From Apis mellifera (lineage: Eukaryota > Arthropoda > Insecta > Hymenoptera > Apidae), in contig NC_037639.1 of NCBI RefSeq assembly GCF_003254395.2, positions 8,546,501 to 8,610,500 on the forward strand: DNA of 64,000 nucleotides, read 5' to 3'. Under the pieces are notes generated by a model. That model did not search any database, had not been told where the DNA came from, and saw only the letters and a list, made by a program, of their open reading frames with translations. Within the stretch, counting starts at the first letter, position 1. Each line of letters begins with the position of its first letter. Both the position numbers and the translations under genes were made by a program. Positions 25,366-37,800 of the stretch are shown here, one piece after another.

Positions 25366-26172
25366 AAACGCGAGCTCGCCATCGTTCATATACGCGCGTC
25401 GATCCCAGCCACGACTATTCATTATCGTAGCCGTGCAACGGTTACACGGTCCGCCATTCTCGACAGACGTTGCGTTAACGTTACTTAACAACCTGGACAT
25501 GTTTACAATCCTATAAAAACGGTTTCAGTTGTTTCGTTATTATGGTCGGCGCGAAACAGTCTTTTCAATTACTGCCACGCGTATACATTTCGAATATGTT
25601 GACCAGGTTCTTCAGGATCATTGGTCACGAGGAGTGTCTTCGAACGTGTCCGCTCGCTTATTAGATACTATCTTTAAATGGGATTTGTTATTGATTCGAC
25701 GCGTTGGAGGAAACTCGTTTCTCCGTTGTAATGGGCCTTACAATGTTTCCTTGATAGCAATACTCGGGCTTCGTAATGGCCACGAAGTGAGTTATATACA
25801 CACGTTCGAGTGGTCATGCAAGAAATATAAACGGCGAACGAATATATGAATAATGTCCAGAAGTAAATTGAACGCTTGTACGTATAGTTTATAATGGTAA
25901 ATATTTGAGATTCTTTAAACGATTCGCCGTATTCGTCCAATTTGTCAAAACACGTAAAACATTGCCCACTGGTTGCGTCGATGGATAGAAATTCAAATTT
26001 GAGCAGATCAGGTACCTGAAATCAAATGGGTCACCGTTACTAAACGAAGTAGAAGAGCGGGTAGAAAAAGTCGTTGATCGAGGCGAGATGGTCGCGTCAC
26101 GAGCCGTCCACGTTTCGACCAACACCGAAGCAACGGTGAAGAAAGAAAATTCGAACGTGTTCGGGGCGGAAG

Positions 26173-26195
26173 GGAAGAAGAAGAAGAAGAAGAAG
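26173..26195. repeat. (AAG)n microsatellite
   Basis: Seven AAG units in purine-rich DNA. Confidence 0.9.
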
Positions 26196-26334
26196 TTCGG
26201 TAAGAGGTGGGTCTATGGGATGTCGGGTTGTGCTTAGCTCGTGTCAGGAATGTAATTCACACGCCGCTGGCATTCCGTTCCATTCCATTCCGCTCGCGGC
26301 TTCTCTTTTGCGGCCAGGCACGGCGTCACGAGGT

Positions 26335-26349
26335 GGCGGCGGCGGCGGC
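26335..26349. repeat. (GGC)n short repeat
   Basis: Five GGC units, read as a glycine run or an alanine run in the two chance frames that cross it. Confidence 0.85.
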
Positions 26350-28405
26350 CTTCTTTTTCACCTGGCCAGCTTTCGATCCTTGCTCGACTCATCGCCCTCG
26401 AGAGAGAGACAGAGAGAGAGCACGTTCAGGATCGCGAAACCGTGGATCGTGTTCTCGTTGGTTTCGGTTAAACGGCGCATTCAGGACCCCTTCGTCCGTT
26501 TCGAAGCGGCTCCTCATTCTTTCGTGGATTCTGGTTCCATTACGGGAACCGGCAAGAAGTCGTTGGAGAATGGTGGTCGGCTCGGGCTCGGCGAGTTGAC
26601 GTTGATTCGCACCGATTAGTCCAACATAGCCGGCCGTTTTTACGATTTTTCAGGTTTTGCTCGACGACTAATCGAGACGAAAACCTTTGTCGCGTGATGA
26701 ATAGCGTTCACGAGTAGCGGACGAGTAGGTTGAAGCAACACTAGGCAGATTCACTAACTTAATAACCGGCGTTATCGTCGCCAATATTATCGACGAACCT
26801 CCCCGATATTACATCTCACCGAATATAAATCTTAACTTCGCTGCACATACGAATATTAACGTAATTATCAAACTCGCGGACGATTTCACACGGACTTTCC
26901 ACAAGATCCTCCGAACGAACGAGCAATCTCACCTCCATATTTGAAATTCGTCCGTCTCGCACCAGCAATGAACCGTGCACTAGTGGAAAGGGAAGTCTCG
27001 CGGAAGGAATGCGCGAATCCGATTGGTTAATGAGATCGCCTGATCGAACACGTGTTCCTCTTTCCAGGAACTATTCGTCACGCACACTAATCCTGGACTC
27101 GAACAACAACTACTGTAGCAGCAGTCAAGGACTGTCAACAAAAACAGAAGCGATAAGCGGTGCTCACGGCGAGGGCCTCCTCTTGCCCCGCGCCGCCTAG
27201 AAAATTTCCGAAAGTCTCCTTCGCGTCCAGTCGTGTATTTGCAACGGGAACAAGCGGCGAAGCATCGAGCGGTGAACGTTGAAGAAGTTGCATCGCATTA
27301 CAGAAGAAGCGGCGTCGACACGTGGCGGAGGAGCAGCCGCATTCCTCGCTGTTCCTTCTTTCGCAGAGCGGTCCTGGTGGGAACGGCACAGGAAAGGTAT
27401 TTATTACGACGTTGGCCCAGTTTAGCAAATTAGTTACACGGTCCCTTAAACCACGCCGCGTAATGCATGCTTCTCCGCCGCATTCTTCTCCCGTGTAATT
27501 CCGCCGCGATTCTCCTCTCCGCGATTCCAGTTTCCTACCATCATCACGGAAATCGCGGCTAATTCGCCGCGGGGATGCGCAAGAGGAACGGTGGCTCGTG
27601 ATTGTCTTCGCCATTCGGTTCAATGACGTCGAATTATTTCGGCAATGACGGAGGCGAGGCTTTACCAGTGGCGACAATGGGGGCCAATTTCGACGAATTG
27701 AAACCTCGTGCTCGTGAATGTGACAGTGCTTGTACCGTTGGGGGAGGACATACTGGTTTCGTTGTTAAAGGTTATTGTTAAAGGTCAAGGTAATTTATTA
27801 CTCTTGGCTATTACGCGGTTGCAAAATGATACCCGTCAAAATGATTGATATTAGAACGATGGTGGAGGTACGATATATATGAATGATACAGCGAATTATC
27901 GGGAGTAACGCGGTTTCTATATATATACGTTATATTTATTAAAATCGAAAGTCGTAGTAACCTAAGAGCGATATATACAGAAAAACGTATACGCGTCACG
28001 TTGGAAATATTTCAAAACAAAAACATCGTAATACGATTCCCCGAATTTCGTTTAGTCATAGCTCAACGATAAGAAACAATAACAAACGCTTGTTATATTC
28101 GGTGCGTACGAACGAACGTACCGAATTACGACCATTCGACGAAAGTATCTCGGCCGGATCGCTTCGCTTGCCTCGGGTGTTCTCGACTGCCGCTTCCGGT
28201 TCCGCGCCCGTTCCAGCACAACGGAAAATGAGGGAGAAGAAAATGGCGTGAAAAGAAAATGAAACCGGCTGCCCTGCTCGTCGCCCTCGGTTTCAGCTTC
28301 GAAGGAAGTACCTCTTCGAGGAGGAAATCGACGCCGGGTAACAATAGCGGATGGAGGCCGATGGAGATCTTTGGTAAATCTTGGTAAAAAGCGACCACAA
28401 TACGA

Positions 28406-28433
28406 TATTTATATATATATATATTTATATATT
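28406..28433. repeat. (TA)n microsatellite with TTTA interruptions
   Basis: Interrupted TA run of about 28 bases. Confidence 0.88.
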
Positions 28434-30465
28434 TGTACGGAAGTTGGCAGTCTGCAGGTCTGTTGGTGCAAATTTTCTCCTCTCTCCTCGACGTCTCGGC
28501 CGTTCCTTTCTTGCCCTCCCTTCCCTCCTCCGTGAAAGAGATCTTGACGAATAAACCGGGAATAAACCGGGCGGGCGCCTAAGTGGCCGTGAACGCGGTG
28601 AATGCATTTCAATCTCGTTCCACCGATTTCTTCGTCGCAGTTTAAACGATCACCGACCCGACCCTCTCCTTTCACCCACTCCTTCTTTTCAAACGTTGGT
28701 CGCGAGTACGCGAGCCGGACCTCCTCTGAACGAAGAATAACACATTGTCCGTGCCGGATCGCTTCCTACTATTATACGATTATCATCCCTATTATCGTTG
28801 TTCCCAGCAATATCGTCACGGTTATGCCGCGAACCTGTCCTCTCCATTCCCACTTCATACGCCCGCCGCCTTCTTCTTTCTTTCCCCCGAACGGAAACCA
28901 CCGAGAAAAACCTTCCTTTTCCCTAGCGAGATCTCATTCTCGTAATGTTATTCAACGAGCAGCGATGAAAAGGGGAGAAGCGACGCCGTCTCGCACGTCA
29001 ATTCTCCATAGATTATCCACCGGCTTTATCCTACCGGTTCGCGAGAACAATTAACTCGTCTTTTATCGCCCGCGATTCTTGCCGTGTTTCAATATGTACA
29101 CCCTTTTCGACGATCCCACCCCGACTGGTTTAAAAAAATATTCGTCTTTTGTATACGCTTTGCGTCATTTGTTTCCCCGCGCTGTCGATTCAATCTTTCA
29201 ACATTTCCAGGTAGAGACGAGGAGGCTGCATTCATTTTTCTTTTCTTTTATATTTAAAGTCTATCCAGTTTATCGTCGCGTTCCTCCACGATTCTTAGAC
29301 GTTCCTTTTTTTCGATCGCGGCAAGGCTCATTTTCAGCTTACTGAAATCGTGTACGTGCACACACCGGTGGTTGGAATAAAACGTGGTCGAGGGGGAGGG
29401 CGATGGGTATATTCAGACATCGCGAGGATGTAAATTCGCGTGGCAGACTTTAAGTGGCGATCGCGGATAAAGATAGGGCAGCGCAGGTCCGCGCGTTATT
29501 GGCCACGAGTTTCGATTTTATCGACCACGTATCCGTTGGCCGGATAAGCGGGTGTCGATATTCTCGTTGCCAACAAAGTAGCCTCGTTCCCCCCTTTTTT
29601 TTTTTCGTACCGTGTTTCTTCGCGTCTGGCAAGAACAACGTTTTCTCGAATACGCGTTCAACGCTCGCATAACGTTAATTCCAATAGATCGATATTTTCC
29701 GGATTCCGCGCTTCTAATATTCGTAATACTCGAGAATCGACACGTGGATGGATAAATATGCTCGGTCGGGAATAATTATCAGGGTAATTATTGCGCGATT
29801 ATCCGCGGTAAAGAGCAAGTTTATCAATTCTCTCGTGCGTGTGGAAGGGTTTAAAGCAGCACAGTCTTAGCTGGTTCGCCGCGTTGCCTAACGAAGCGAT
29901 CAATACGCCTTATCAGCGATCTCCTAATCAGGGGATACACAGTGCAGGATGAAACCGCTACAGAATATCGTGTTTGATCAGACGAAACCCCTATTTACTG
30001 CTCCTGTCATCGAGTTAAAGTGTTTATTATCGCACTATTACCATATTGCATTGTATCGAGGTAAATCCTTGGCGAATTATTCACCCATATACGATCATCC
30101 TTTAAACTGTTTTCTCTTCCTGGACTGCTTGTATCCCCGCCAAACAAGATCGCCAATGAAAATCCGTCCGTCAATTTCGAATCTTTTATCGCCATTAAAT
30201 TATCGCGTAAATATATTTAACGTGTTTAAATTTTAGAAGCAAAATATTATTACGATGCAATAAAATTAATTTTCTTTCCCAATTTTCGTCAATCACGCTT
30301 TACGATATATTAAAATCCTTTGTAACATTAAATTTGATTTTATATCGTGATTTTTGTTTGGCGAAGATACGTCCGTAGCTTTAGAATTATCCCAGAAACG
30401 GTTGAAAAATTCGTGATTTTTTTCTTTTTATATTTAATCGACCGATATAAGAAGAGCATGTACGT

Positions 30466-30488
30466 TACGTACATACGAAATGTACGTA
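30466..30488. repeat. Short perfect inverted repeat
   Basis: TACGTACAT and ATGTACGTA face each other across a five-base gap. It is a possible small hairpin with no assigned role. Confidence 0.8.
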
Positions 30489-30654
30489 TGTAACAAGAAA
30501 TAAACCGCGGACAACAACAAAATCCCACCGAACAAGTCACCATCAATTTCCCAGGGATTTGAAACGCGTTACACGAACCGAAAGTAGATCGACGAGCTTC
30601 TTAAGCGTATTATCGTCGATAGCATCGCGGGTATGGTCGAGCGCAGGGCGGCCA

Positions 30655-30666
30655 AGAAAGAGAGAG

Positions 30667-30705
<39 letters not shown>

Positions 30706-30711
30706 AAGAGG
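30655..30711. repeat. Compound (GA)n(GATA)n(GA)n microsatellite
   Basis: A GA run, about four GATA units and a second, longer GA run lie in one purine-rich block of 57 bases. The structure suggests slippage from GA into GATA. It should be highly length-variable. Confidence 0.95.
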
Positions 30712-31976
30712 CTTCTCCGTTGAAGCTCCGTTGCCGGTCAATGCAGACGAGCATAAATTTAGCATGCGTGCGTGGGTGAAGCCCAGCTAGCCGGCATGTC
30801 CGTGCCACGCCTGTTATTGTCCCCTTCCAATATCAAAGAGGGGACTACCTACGCGTTTAGGCTACCTGCAACTTCATCCCTAAAGCTCCCATAAAGTCCA
30901 TAAGACGATTCTCTTCTTCCTCCTCTCGAAAAAAAAAAAAGAATCGTTAATTGCCCTATTAATTGGCGTGATCCACTCCTTCTCCTTCTCCTCTTCCACG
31001 ATCGTTAGATCGACGCGTTTCCACGCTCCCTCCAACTCATTGTTTCGCGAGTTAAATGGAATTGCGTTGAAACGATTTCGAGAACACGATTCCTTTATAT
31101 CGAGTTGAGAAAATTCGGAAAAGAAATTGGACCGCCACGGCACATGCATGCACGGAATGTATGAATGACTCGTGTTCTTTGTTTGAGAAGGGGTTGTTCG
31201 CGTTCGATTTCGATCAATCCTCGATTTTTAACCGCGATATTACGAACAACACCTGGCCGGAGCTGCTTGCAAACTTTTCTTTCCCGATAATCGAAGGCCG
31301 ACGTGGTTAAAAACGGATCGTTTCTTCGTTCTTCCCTTTTCTTTTCCTTCTATTTTCCTTTCTATTTTTTCTCTCTGGATTTTATTTTCCCTTTCTTTCT
31401 CTCTCTCTCTCCTTTCCCTTAGTCGTGAATTTCGCGGCGTGAAGCAGTGTTAAACGTTATAAAAAAAATATGTTATTACGAAGCTCTTGGTTTTGCTCCC
31501 TTTTATCACGGTAATGCACCACCGGCCCCTCTCTCTCTCTGATAATGCATTTTGACCCATTTGTCCGGGGAGTCGCAAAAAAAGAGTAGGTACGGTATAA
31601 TCTTGGCACTTTAAGCGCACGCTACATGCCTATTAACCGATGCGGTAATTCGTCCGTCGAGCGGAGGAGCGAGGCCGCCGCGCCTCTCCGCTCACAAAAG
31701 GGAATCCTCATCGGCTGTTGTATCTGTTACCCTCGGAGGGGGAGGGGTACCGTTGCAACTGCCACCGGTGTCATTAAATATAATTAAAAACTGTCAGTTA
31801 CGTTATTCTAGGAAAAATCGAAAAGAGTAATAGCGCGAAATTTGCTTAATTAACAGAGCAATTACCAACAGGGCGAAATATTGCTGCGCGCGAGGCGCAC
31901 CGGTTCCCGGCGAGCCAACGCGGATAATGAACGCACGATTACCAGAAGAACACATAATTACAGCCACTAAAAGATT

Positions 31977-32285
31977 ATGGGAACAATGAATCAAAAGGCC
32001 GGACCCGGCCCTAATGCTTTTCTCGCTCTCGTATCGCGGGAAATTAATAAACGGGGGACCCTACTTGCCACCCTTAATGGGGATCGGGCCGATGAGGAAG
32101 GTTGGTTCGTTGAAAATTATGAAAATCGGGAAAATTCGAGTCGTACGGCGAATCGATTGTTCAAAATTTATTCTTTTTTCTTTTGGATTTATTGTGTTTT
32201 AATTTGGATGATAACGATAATCGATCGAAGATCTTTCGCTATTGTGAAATTTTTATTCGCTTGTTTCCACTCTGGTTCTCATTAG
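31977..32285 (+). other. Unconfirmed small ORF with one membrane-like segment
   Basis: The frame has 102 codons, with a polar first half (residues 1-65, containing NGDRADEEGWFVENYENRE) followed by a hydrophobic stretch, IYSFFFWIYCVLIWMITII, at about residues 68-86 and a short tail. That layout resembles a small single-pass membrane protein. There is no signal peptide, no recognised family and no splice or promoter evidence. AT-rich DNA readily encodes such hydrophobic runs by chance, so I consider it probably not a gene. Confidence 0.1.
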
Positions 32286-33358
32286 TCAAGCGGCTCGGGT
32301 ACGAAGAATTTGAAACGCTTCGCTTAATGCGAACCTGTTATTTCATCAAACTTGAAATATCCTTTTAAGTTCCGAGCGAAGTTAAAGTTTTTCTCCGATA
32401 ATTCCGCGACTCGAAAGGAACGGGTGCCGCGTGATGGAATGTTATTTCCACGTTTTATATCTGGCAATGATCCTTTGTACCGAGTCCACTTCTTTCTGAA
32501 TTTCAAGTTCGATCTTTGAATGCACGATCTTTAACTACGCTTCGTCAAGTAAAATATCCGAAGCCAATCTCTCTAATCTGAATAACAAAGAAAGTTCGAA
32601 CACGAATTAATTTCCGATCGTCGCGTTCAATTCACGCTTCTCCCGTCGTAATAAAACGTGGCGAAAAAAATGAAATCGGATAGAAATTAAATTATCCCTA
32701 TTGGATACTGGAACGGACTATCGTGCTCAATTAATAGTAATAGAAATCGTCGATGCTAGAGAAATGGGATCGAAAATAGCTGGAGCCGATCAAAGCGTGA
32801 TGGCGTCGCGATATCGAAGGTTCGGCGTTTGACAAGGAGGAATCCGGCGCAATTAGTCTAGTGGCTCGGCAGCAATTACTCCGAGCAATGCGGTTGTGCA
32901 TCGGGGAGAAGTGGAAGAGAGGGGCACGGGGCACGGGGACTCGTAGAGAGACGAACAAGCGTCAAAACAGTCTCATTAGGGTCATTAGCGTTCGACATTT
33001 GCGCTGCAAAGGACGGCTCGCGCGCAAGAGTGGCGGGTGCATGCCAGTGCACATTTTGTGCTCCGTGCATGCTTTCATGCATCAAAGGTCCCGGCCCCCG
33101 TCGTGAAACCTTGCCACGAAGATGCGACCGCGTGGCCCCGGTATCCCCATCCAACAGACCGCCGCTCGATAGACGCTTTTTGCAGTGTCCCTATCCCCGT
33201 GAAACTTTCCATCTTCATGGTGGCGTCTTTTTTCTTCTTCTTCTTTGCTCGACGATTTTTACGGAGTAGTGGAGATTCATCAATGGCGAAAGAACCACGA
33301 AAGCAAGCTTGAAAGCTGGATGGGTGAGAATCAATTTTCCACTATCCGACTTGTTTGA

Positions 33359-33407
33359 TGGAAAAAAAAGAAAGAAAGAAAAAAGAGAAGAAAGGAAAAG
33401 AAAGGCA
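33359..33407. repeat. Purine-rich (AAAG)n-like run
   Basis: About 48 bases almost entirely of A and G in AAAG and AAGG steps. Confidence 0.85.
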
Positions 33408-36069
33408 GGTGAACAAGAATTTATGCTTTCGTCACTGGGTGCATTAGGGCATTGGCCGAGATTCAAGGGAAAGGCGATCGTTCCAACTTCTCGTCCCGTT
33501 AATCCGTTAATTAATCATCGAAGGGGGCGTTTGTTTGAACCGAAAGACAAAAGCGCGCTCGGCCTCAAAGCTTCTTCGCGAAACTCGTTCTCTCCTTTTC
33601 CCTTTTGGAATTCGACCGAGTGCACTCTCGTGCACTTTTTGCCTCGAGAGGAGGTTCCTTTTCGCTTTCTTTGTCCCCGTTCGTTCGTTCGTGGGTTCGT
33701 TCTTATCCCCTTCCTCCGTCGGTTTCGCGCAGACACGCGTCTCGAGTAGCACGTGGCCATTTATTAAATTATCGAAGCGCAAAACCGCGTTTGAAAAAAA
33801 AATAAAAATAAAAAAAAGAAGAGAAAAAGTAAAAAATGGTCGCGGGAGAGGGCGCGTTGGATAGGCGCCGGATAACCCGTTTCGGATAAATATTCGCGTC
33901 GGAACGAGGAGGAGGCGGCAAGGAGCAGCGGGGATTACTCGAAAGTCCTGCTCGACTTGTTCACCGAGCCACCTGAAAACCGCGGTTATAAAGATTTTTT
34001 GCTTACCCCTTTCGAAGGGGTTGCCGCGCGCGCAATAATTTGAATAAGCCTTGCCCCTGTCAAAACAACCCTCGTCCCGAGACCAAGAAGTTTCCGAGGG
34101 GATTTTCCGCCGTGCACCACCTCCGACCGCCTCTTTTTCAACCGACGGAGGGGGTTGGTAGGGGCCAACGTAGTCACTGAATATTCCGTGTAACGTTCAA
34201 ACAAACGAATTGCAAACACGCCACGCGAAAGTACGTTTTTTCATTCCCCTAATTTGATACACGCGTCCTTTCAACCGGCCGGATGTGTGCAAGGTGTCTG
34301 GACGAGGTGCATGGAAACATGAGGTTATTCGTGTCGGCCAGGTTTTTCGGATTGTTTCTTTTGTCCGCGTGAATAAGATGGTTGTTGAAACTGTTACTAC
34401 GGTTATATTGTTACTACGGTTTTGAAAAAAGTCTTTTTTAAATATTGTTTTCCATAATGTATATATAATTAATAGCGGTATTATATGTCTATAGAGAAAT
34501 TCTATTGAGATTCATGCAGGTATTTCTATAGTTTTCCCAAAAACACCTACGTTTAGTTTTTTATATTAATGTTGCACAACGCCAGCTGCATTATCGCGCG
34601 AGAGTAAAAGGAAGGATTATCTCCGATTTCTCAAAAGAGACACCACCTACACCTTCTCCTCTCTAAAATATAATTCAACAACAAGTCGTTGTGCCATGAA
34701 ATTCATTCTCACAAAGCGAAACGTTGCGAACGCGTTGATAGTAAATCAATTCAACAACGAGTCAAGGATTTCAAGATTTAATATATTCGACGAATCCCAA
34801 CTTCCATTCACCTTCAAAACTCGTCATAAGCGAGACAAATAATCCTACAAAGAAAAAATTGATACATCGATGACGAAAGGACATCCAATCGTTCCAATTT
34901 TCTTCTCGTGAAAATTGGCAAAAATTTATGCACAAAGGGAAAAGAAGATAAGAAGATCTCAAAATGGAGGTTTTTAGTAGTATCAATGAAAGAAGTGTGG
35001 AGCCGAGTAATGAAGCATATTACGCGGACACTTTGAAACTTCGATCCGTAAATTCCCAATTCCCGCAGCGCGCTACCCCTCGTTCTGGCTGCCGGTCGTG
35101 ACCCTCCCCGTCGACCTTCAACCCGTGCCCGTCCCTCGTACCTTCCGTGACGGTGGTAAGTCCTCGAAACGTGGCCGTGGAAATCCGAGAACTCCTCTCC
35201 TCGGTTCTGCATTCATTCGTAGCCGCTGCATCGTGTTGCGTCCGCGCCGATCGTTACTCAGCCGGGGCGCGAGGCGAGTAACGCGCGCGACTCGGCTCGT
35301 TACGCCGAAATACGCTCGTGGAAAGACATGACGTATGACGTGGGTCGTGGCGAACGGGCGGCCCGTATATCCGCGGGAGACGAGCCGTTAATTGTCCCCT
35401 CCCCCTCCCCCCACACGTCCGCGAATCGAATCGCGCTGATATGAAACCGTGGAACGCATCAGCCTGCAATTCTTCCCAGTTTATGATCCACTCGCGATTT
35501 ATCGGGGGAACTTGGAGAAACCTGGATCTCGAATCAGCCGGTCGTTCGTTCTTTAATTGCGACGCCCGATTCGCCGCGAACGAATTCTCGGAAACGAGGG
35601 GTTCTCGAATCTACGAAGTCGTGGCGGAGAAAGGAAAAAAGGTGGACAGGAGGAGCGAGGATTTACAAGTGCGTCGAACGTGAATTTGCGAATCTTTCGA
35701 TCGAGTTTATAATAAAGAGAAATTGGTAATGCATAATTTAATAAATATAATGCGTTAAGACGCGAATATATATATATTTCTTGTATAAGAGAAACTTGTC
35801 TCGTAACATTGAGATTATATTCATGACAGGAATTACAGTTCAACTTTAACAAAGTGGGATCGCGTTTGTTAAACGAAGTTTGGAATGGGAAGTTTAGCTT
35901 CGCAACCGGGTCGTTAAAAATTACATCGTGAATATATAACGTTAGAATTTTCTTAGAATCATCCGTTATATATACATCTAATATTCTCGGTATTAATTAA
36001 GCAACAAAAAATTTCGAGAATCTCGCGTCAAAATTTCTCTCAATCCCGCCGAGTTGAACGGGGGAGGGG

Positions 36070-36107
36070 AAAAATTTACCTCGCCTTCCGAAAATTTACC
36101 TCGCCTT
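36070..36107. repeat. Exact short tandem duplication, 20-bp period
   Basis: AAAATTTACCTCGCCTT occurs at 36071-36087 and again at 36091-36107, separated by three bases. The identity of the copies points to a recent local duplication. Confidence 0.9.
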
Positions 36108-36845
36108 GGGCGCATAAACCGTGAGCGTGGTTATCGTATGGCACGGCGCCGCGGATAAAGAAATAATTTGAGCGTTAATCGCGCGAGGCATGGCGGCGGC
36201 AGTTTTCAAATTGATCGGATAAAGCCGCGTCACGAAACGTGCTAATTCACGCGGACACATCCGATACGTTAACTCTGGCCGGCCGAATGAAACGTTTTCG
36301 AGCCCCGGGCCCCATAATCGTACGTCAACCGTACGGAACTCGCGGGTTTCGAGATGCGGGGAGAGGCGGAATTCCATTTCGCCCATCTCTCTCTCCCTCC
36401 ACGGATTCGCGGAACCAGGCGGCGTTTCGGCCAGGCTGTCTGCCGCGCGCGGTATAGCCGAGTTACGCCATGGTGTCATGGGAATCGGGGCTGATCGTTT
36501 TCCATCGTTTTGCATCGAGAGAACACCTCCTCTCTCTCTCGTTCCTTCCGAGAAAGGAGGAGGAGGATCGTCGGGCGAGAGAGGTCGGCTGTCTTGCCGG
36601 TGGAATACAAATGCGTCTACGATCCGCACGACTCGCACCCCGAAATCCAGACGTATTTGCTACGCACGGCCGCGTCGCCCATAATAATGCGCCACGAATT
36701 TAATCTCTCGGGTCCTATCGTAAATACGGTTCGCCTTGATTCACGGCCCGGCCCGATACGACCGTTCCGCAACCGGAGAGATGTCTCAGGTACGAAGCGG
36801 GGGATATTGGGTATATCTGTGTTGGAGGAACAGGAGCGTGGATTC

Positions 36846-36882
36846 CATTTATTTATTTATTTATTTATTTATTCATTCATTC
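36846..36882. repeat. (ATTT)n(ATTC)n microsatellite
   Basis: About seven ATTT units change to ATTC units at the 3' end. In the forward frames it yields a leucine/isoleucine/tyrosine/phenylalanine run. Confidence 0.93.
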
Positions 36883-37778
36883 GTGGAAAGGAATGTTTTT
36901 AAGGAATGTATATTGTAAGTGAAACGTAAGGTACACGTTGTTGTGCAAAAATTAATGTCGAGATGTTGTGGATTTGGAAAATATGTGAGGTGAGGGTAAA
37001 TCGATTTTTTGTTATAGGTGAAAGAAAGGGATAGTAATAAATTAGAATTAATGTAATGTTGGACGTAAATTTCGGGGCGCGACGATTGAAGGAAAGATTG
37101 ATGGGCGTTTTTAAGGAAGATAGATCTGCTTTTGAATTTTCGCGAATAATATTAATAACGTCCCGAATATTAAACGATAAATTCAATAATCGTTTCCTAA
37201 GGGGACGAACGCGGAGAATGACAAATGGCCGTGGAATTGAATTAAAGAACCGTCATCGTTCGGAAACACGGCTCGTAACGATACTTTCCCCTCCCCCTCG
37301 AACTAATTTTGCGGAAATTTCGCTCCAATTCGCTCGATCCAGTCGCTGAACTGAATCAACTTGCGCGCGGTGGTGAGGTTAAATTCAAATTAAACCGAAA
37401 AACAATCAAACCTTCTAATCTTCGCCTCGCCCCGAATCCATCCGCGTCGCGCGACATTTTCATCAGCGCGAAAACACGCGGAACGATTAAGACGATTCCA
37501 AAGCAGCAAAGAGGATAGATTTAGCGCGCGACGTCTTCCTCGAGGAACAGAGAGAGTTTTGATCCAGCCAGCTGCCAAACTCGTTAAGATTCGCCTCGTT
37601 ATCCCAACCACGCCGAGTCAACTCGTTTACGTAAATTAATGCCTCGATAGTATCGGCTCGGGTTAACGTGGCGTAACAAGTAACTATTATTCTCTGGTTA
37701 AAAATATCAGGACGCACTCTCTTCTCTTTCTCTCTCTCTCGACAATCGTTGACACGAGCATGCGACACGATCCTTCCA

Positions 37779-37800
37779 CATACACACATACACACACACA
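37779..37800. repeat. (CA)n microsatellite, interrupted
   Basis: Short ACACACAT/ACACACAC run of about 22 bases. Confidence 0.88.

Larger units (their letters stand above)
24100..30599. other. Non-coding spacer, no gene recognised
   Basis: The longest frame is 180 codons on the minus strand (27135-27677), arginine-, serine- and cysteine-rich, with no domain I recognise and overlapped by other frames. Repeats present are TA runs (24810-24829, 28406-28433), an ACGT repeat (25348-25365), an AAG repeat (26173-26195), GGC units (26335-26349) and a GA run (26399-26420). The parts near 27780-28120 and 30180-30440 are AT-rich. Confidence 0.55.
30712..36069. other. Non-coding spacer, no gene recognised
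   Basis: Composition varies sharply: CpG-dense at 31640-31740, 32840-33140 and 35060-35440, AT-rich at 34380-34560 and 35690-36010. Purine-rich runs occur at 33359-33407 and 33796-33832. Frames reach 146 codons (33309-33749, +) but cross low-complexity DNA. One short frame with a membrane-like segment (31977-32285) is listed separately. Confidence 0.55.

Noticed and set aside
25505..25545. TATAAAAA with a downstream TCAGTT as a core promoter
   Set aside because: The spacing between the TATA-like word and the initiator-like word is too short (about 15 bases), and no gene follows.
26005..26025. TGATTTCAG followed by GTACCT on the minus strand
   Set aside because: Weak donor and short pyrimidine tract; the core is mostly the palindrome CAGGTACCTG.
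27135..27677. 180-codon frame on the minus strand
   Set aside because: Cysteine- and arginine-rich but without a spaced cysteine pattern of any zinc finger or secreted peptide family I know; overlapping frames and no splice signals.
29192..29218. TTTCCAG followed by GTAGAG (plus strand) as a recursive splice site
   Set aside because: The donor half GTAGAG is weak and the pyrimidine tract is interrupted by several A.
32350..32362. ATATCCTTTT, a U12-type donor match on the plus strand
   Set aside because: A lone 10-base match with no exon evidence upstream and no paired branch site nearby; expected by chance at this scale.
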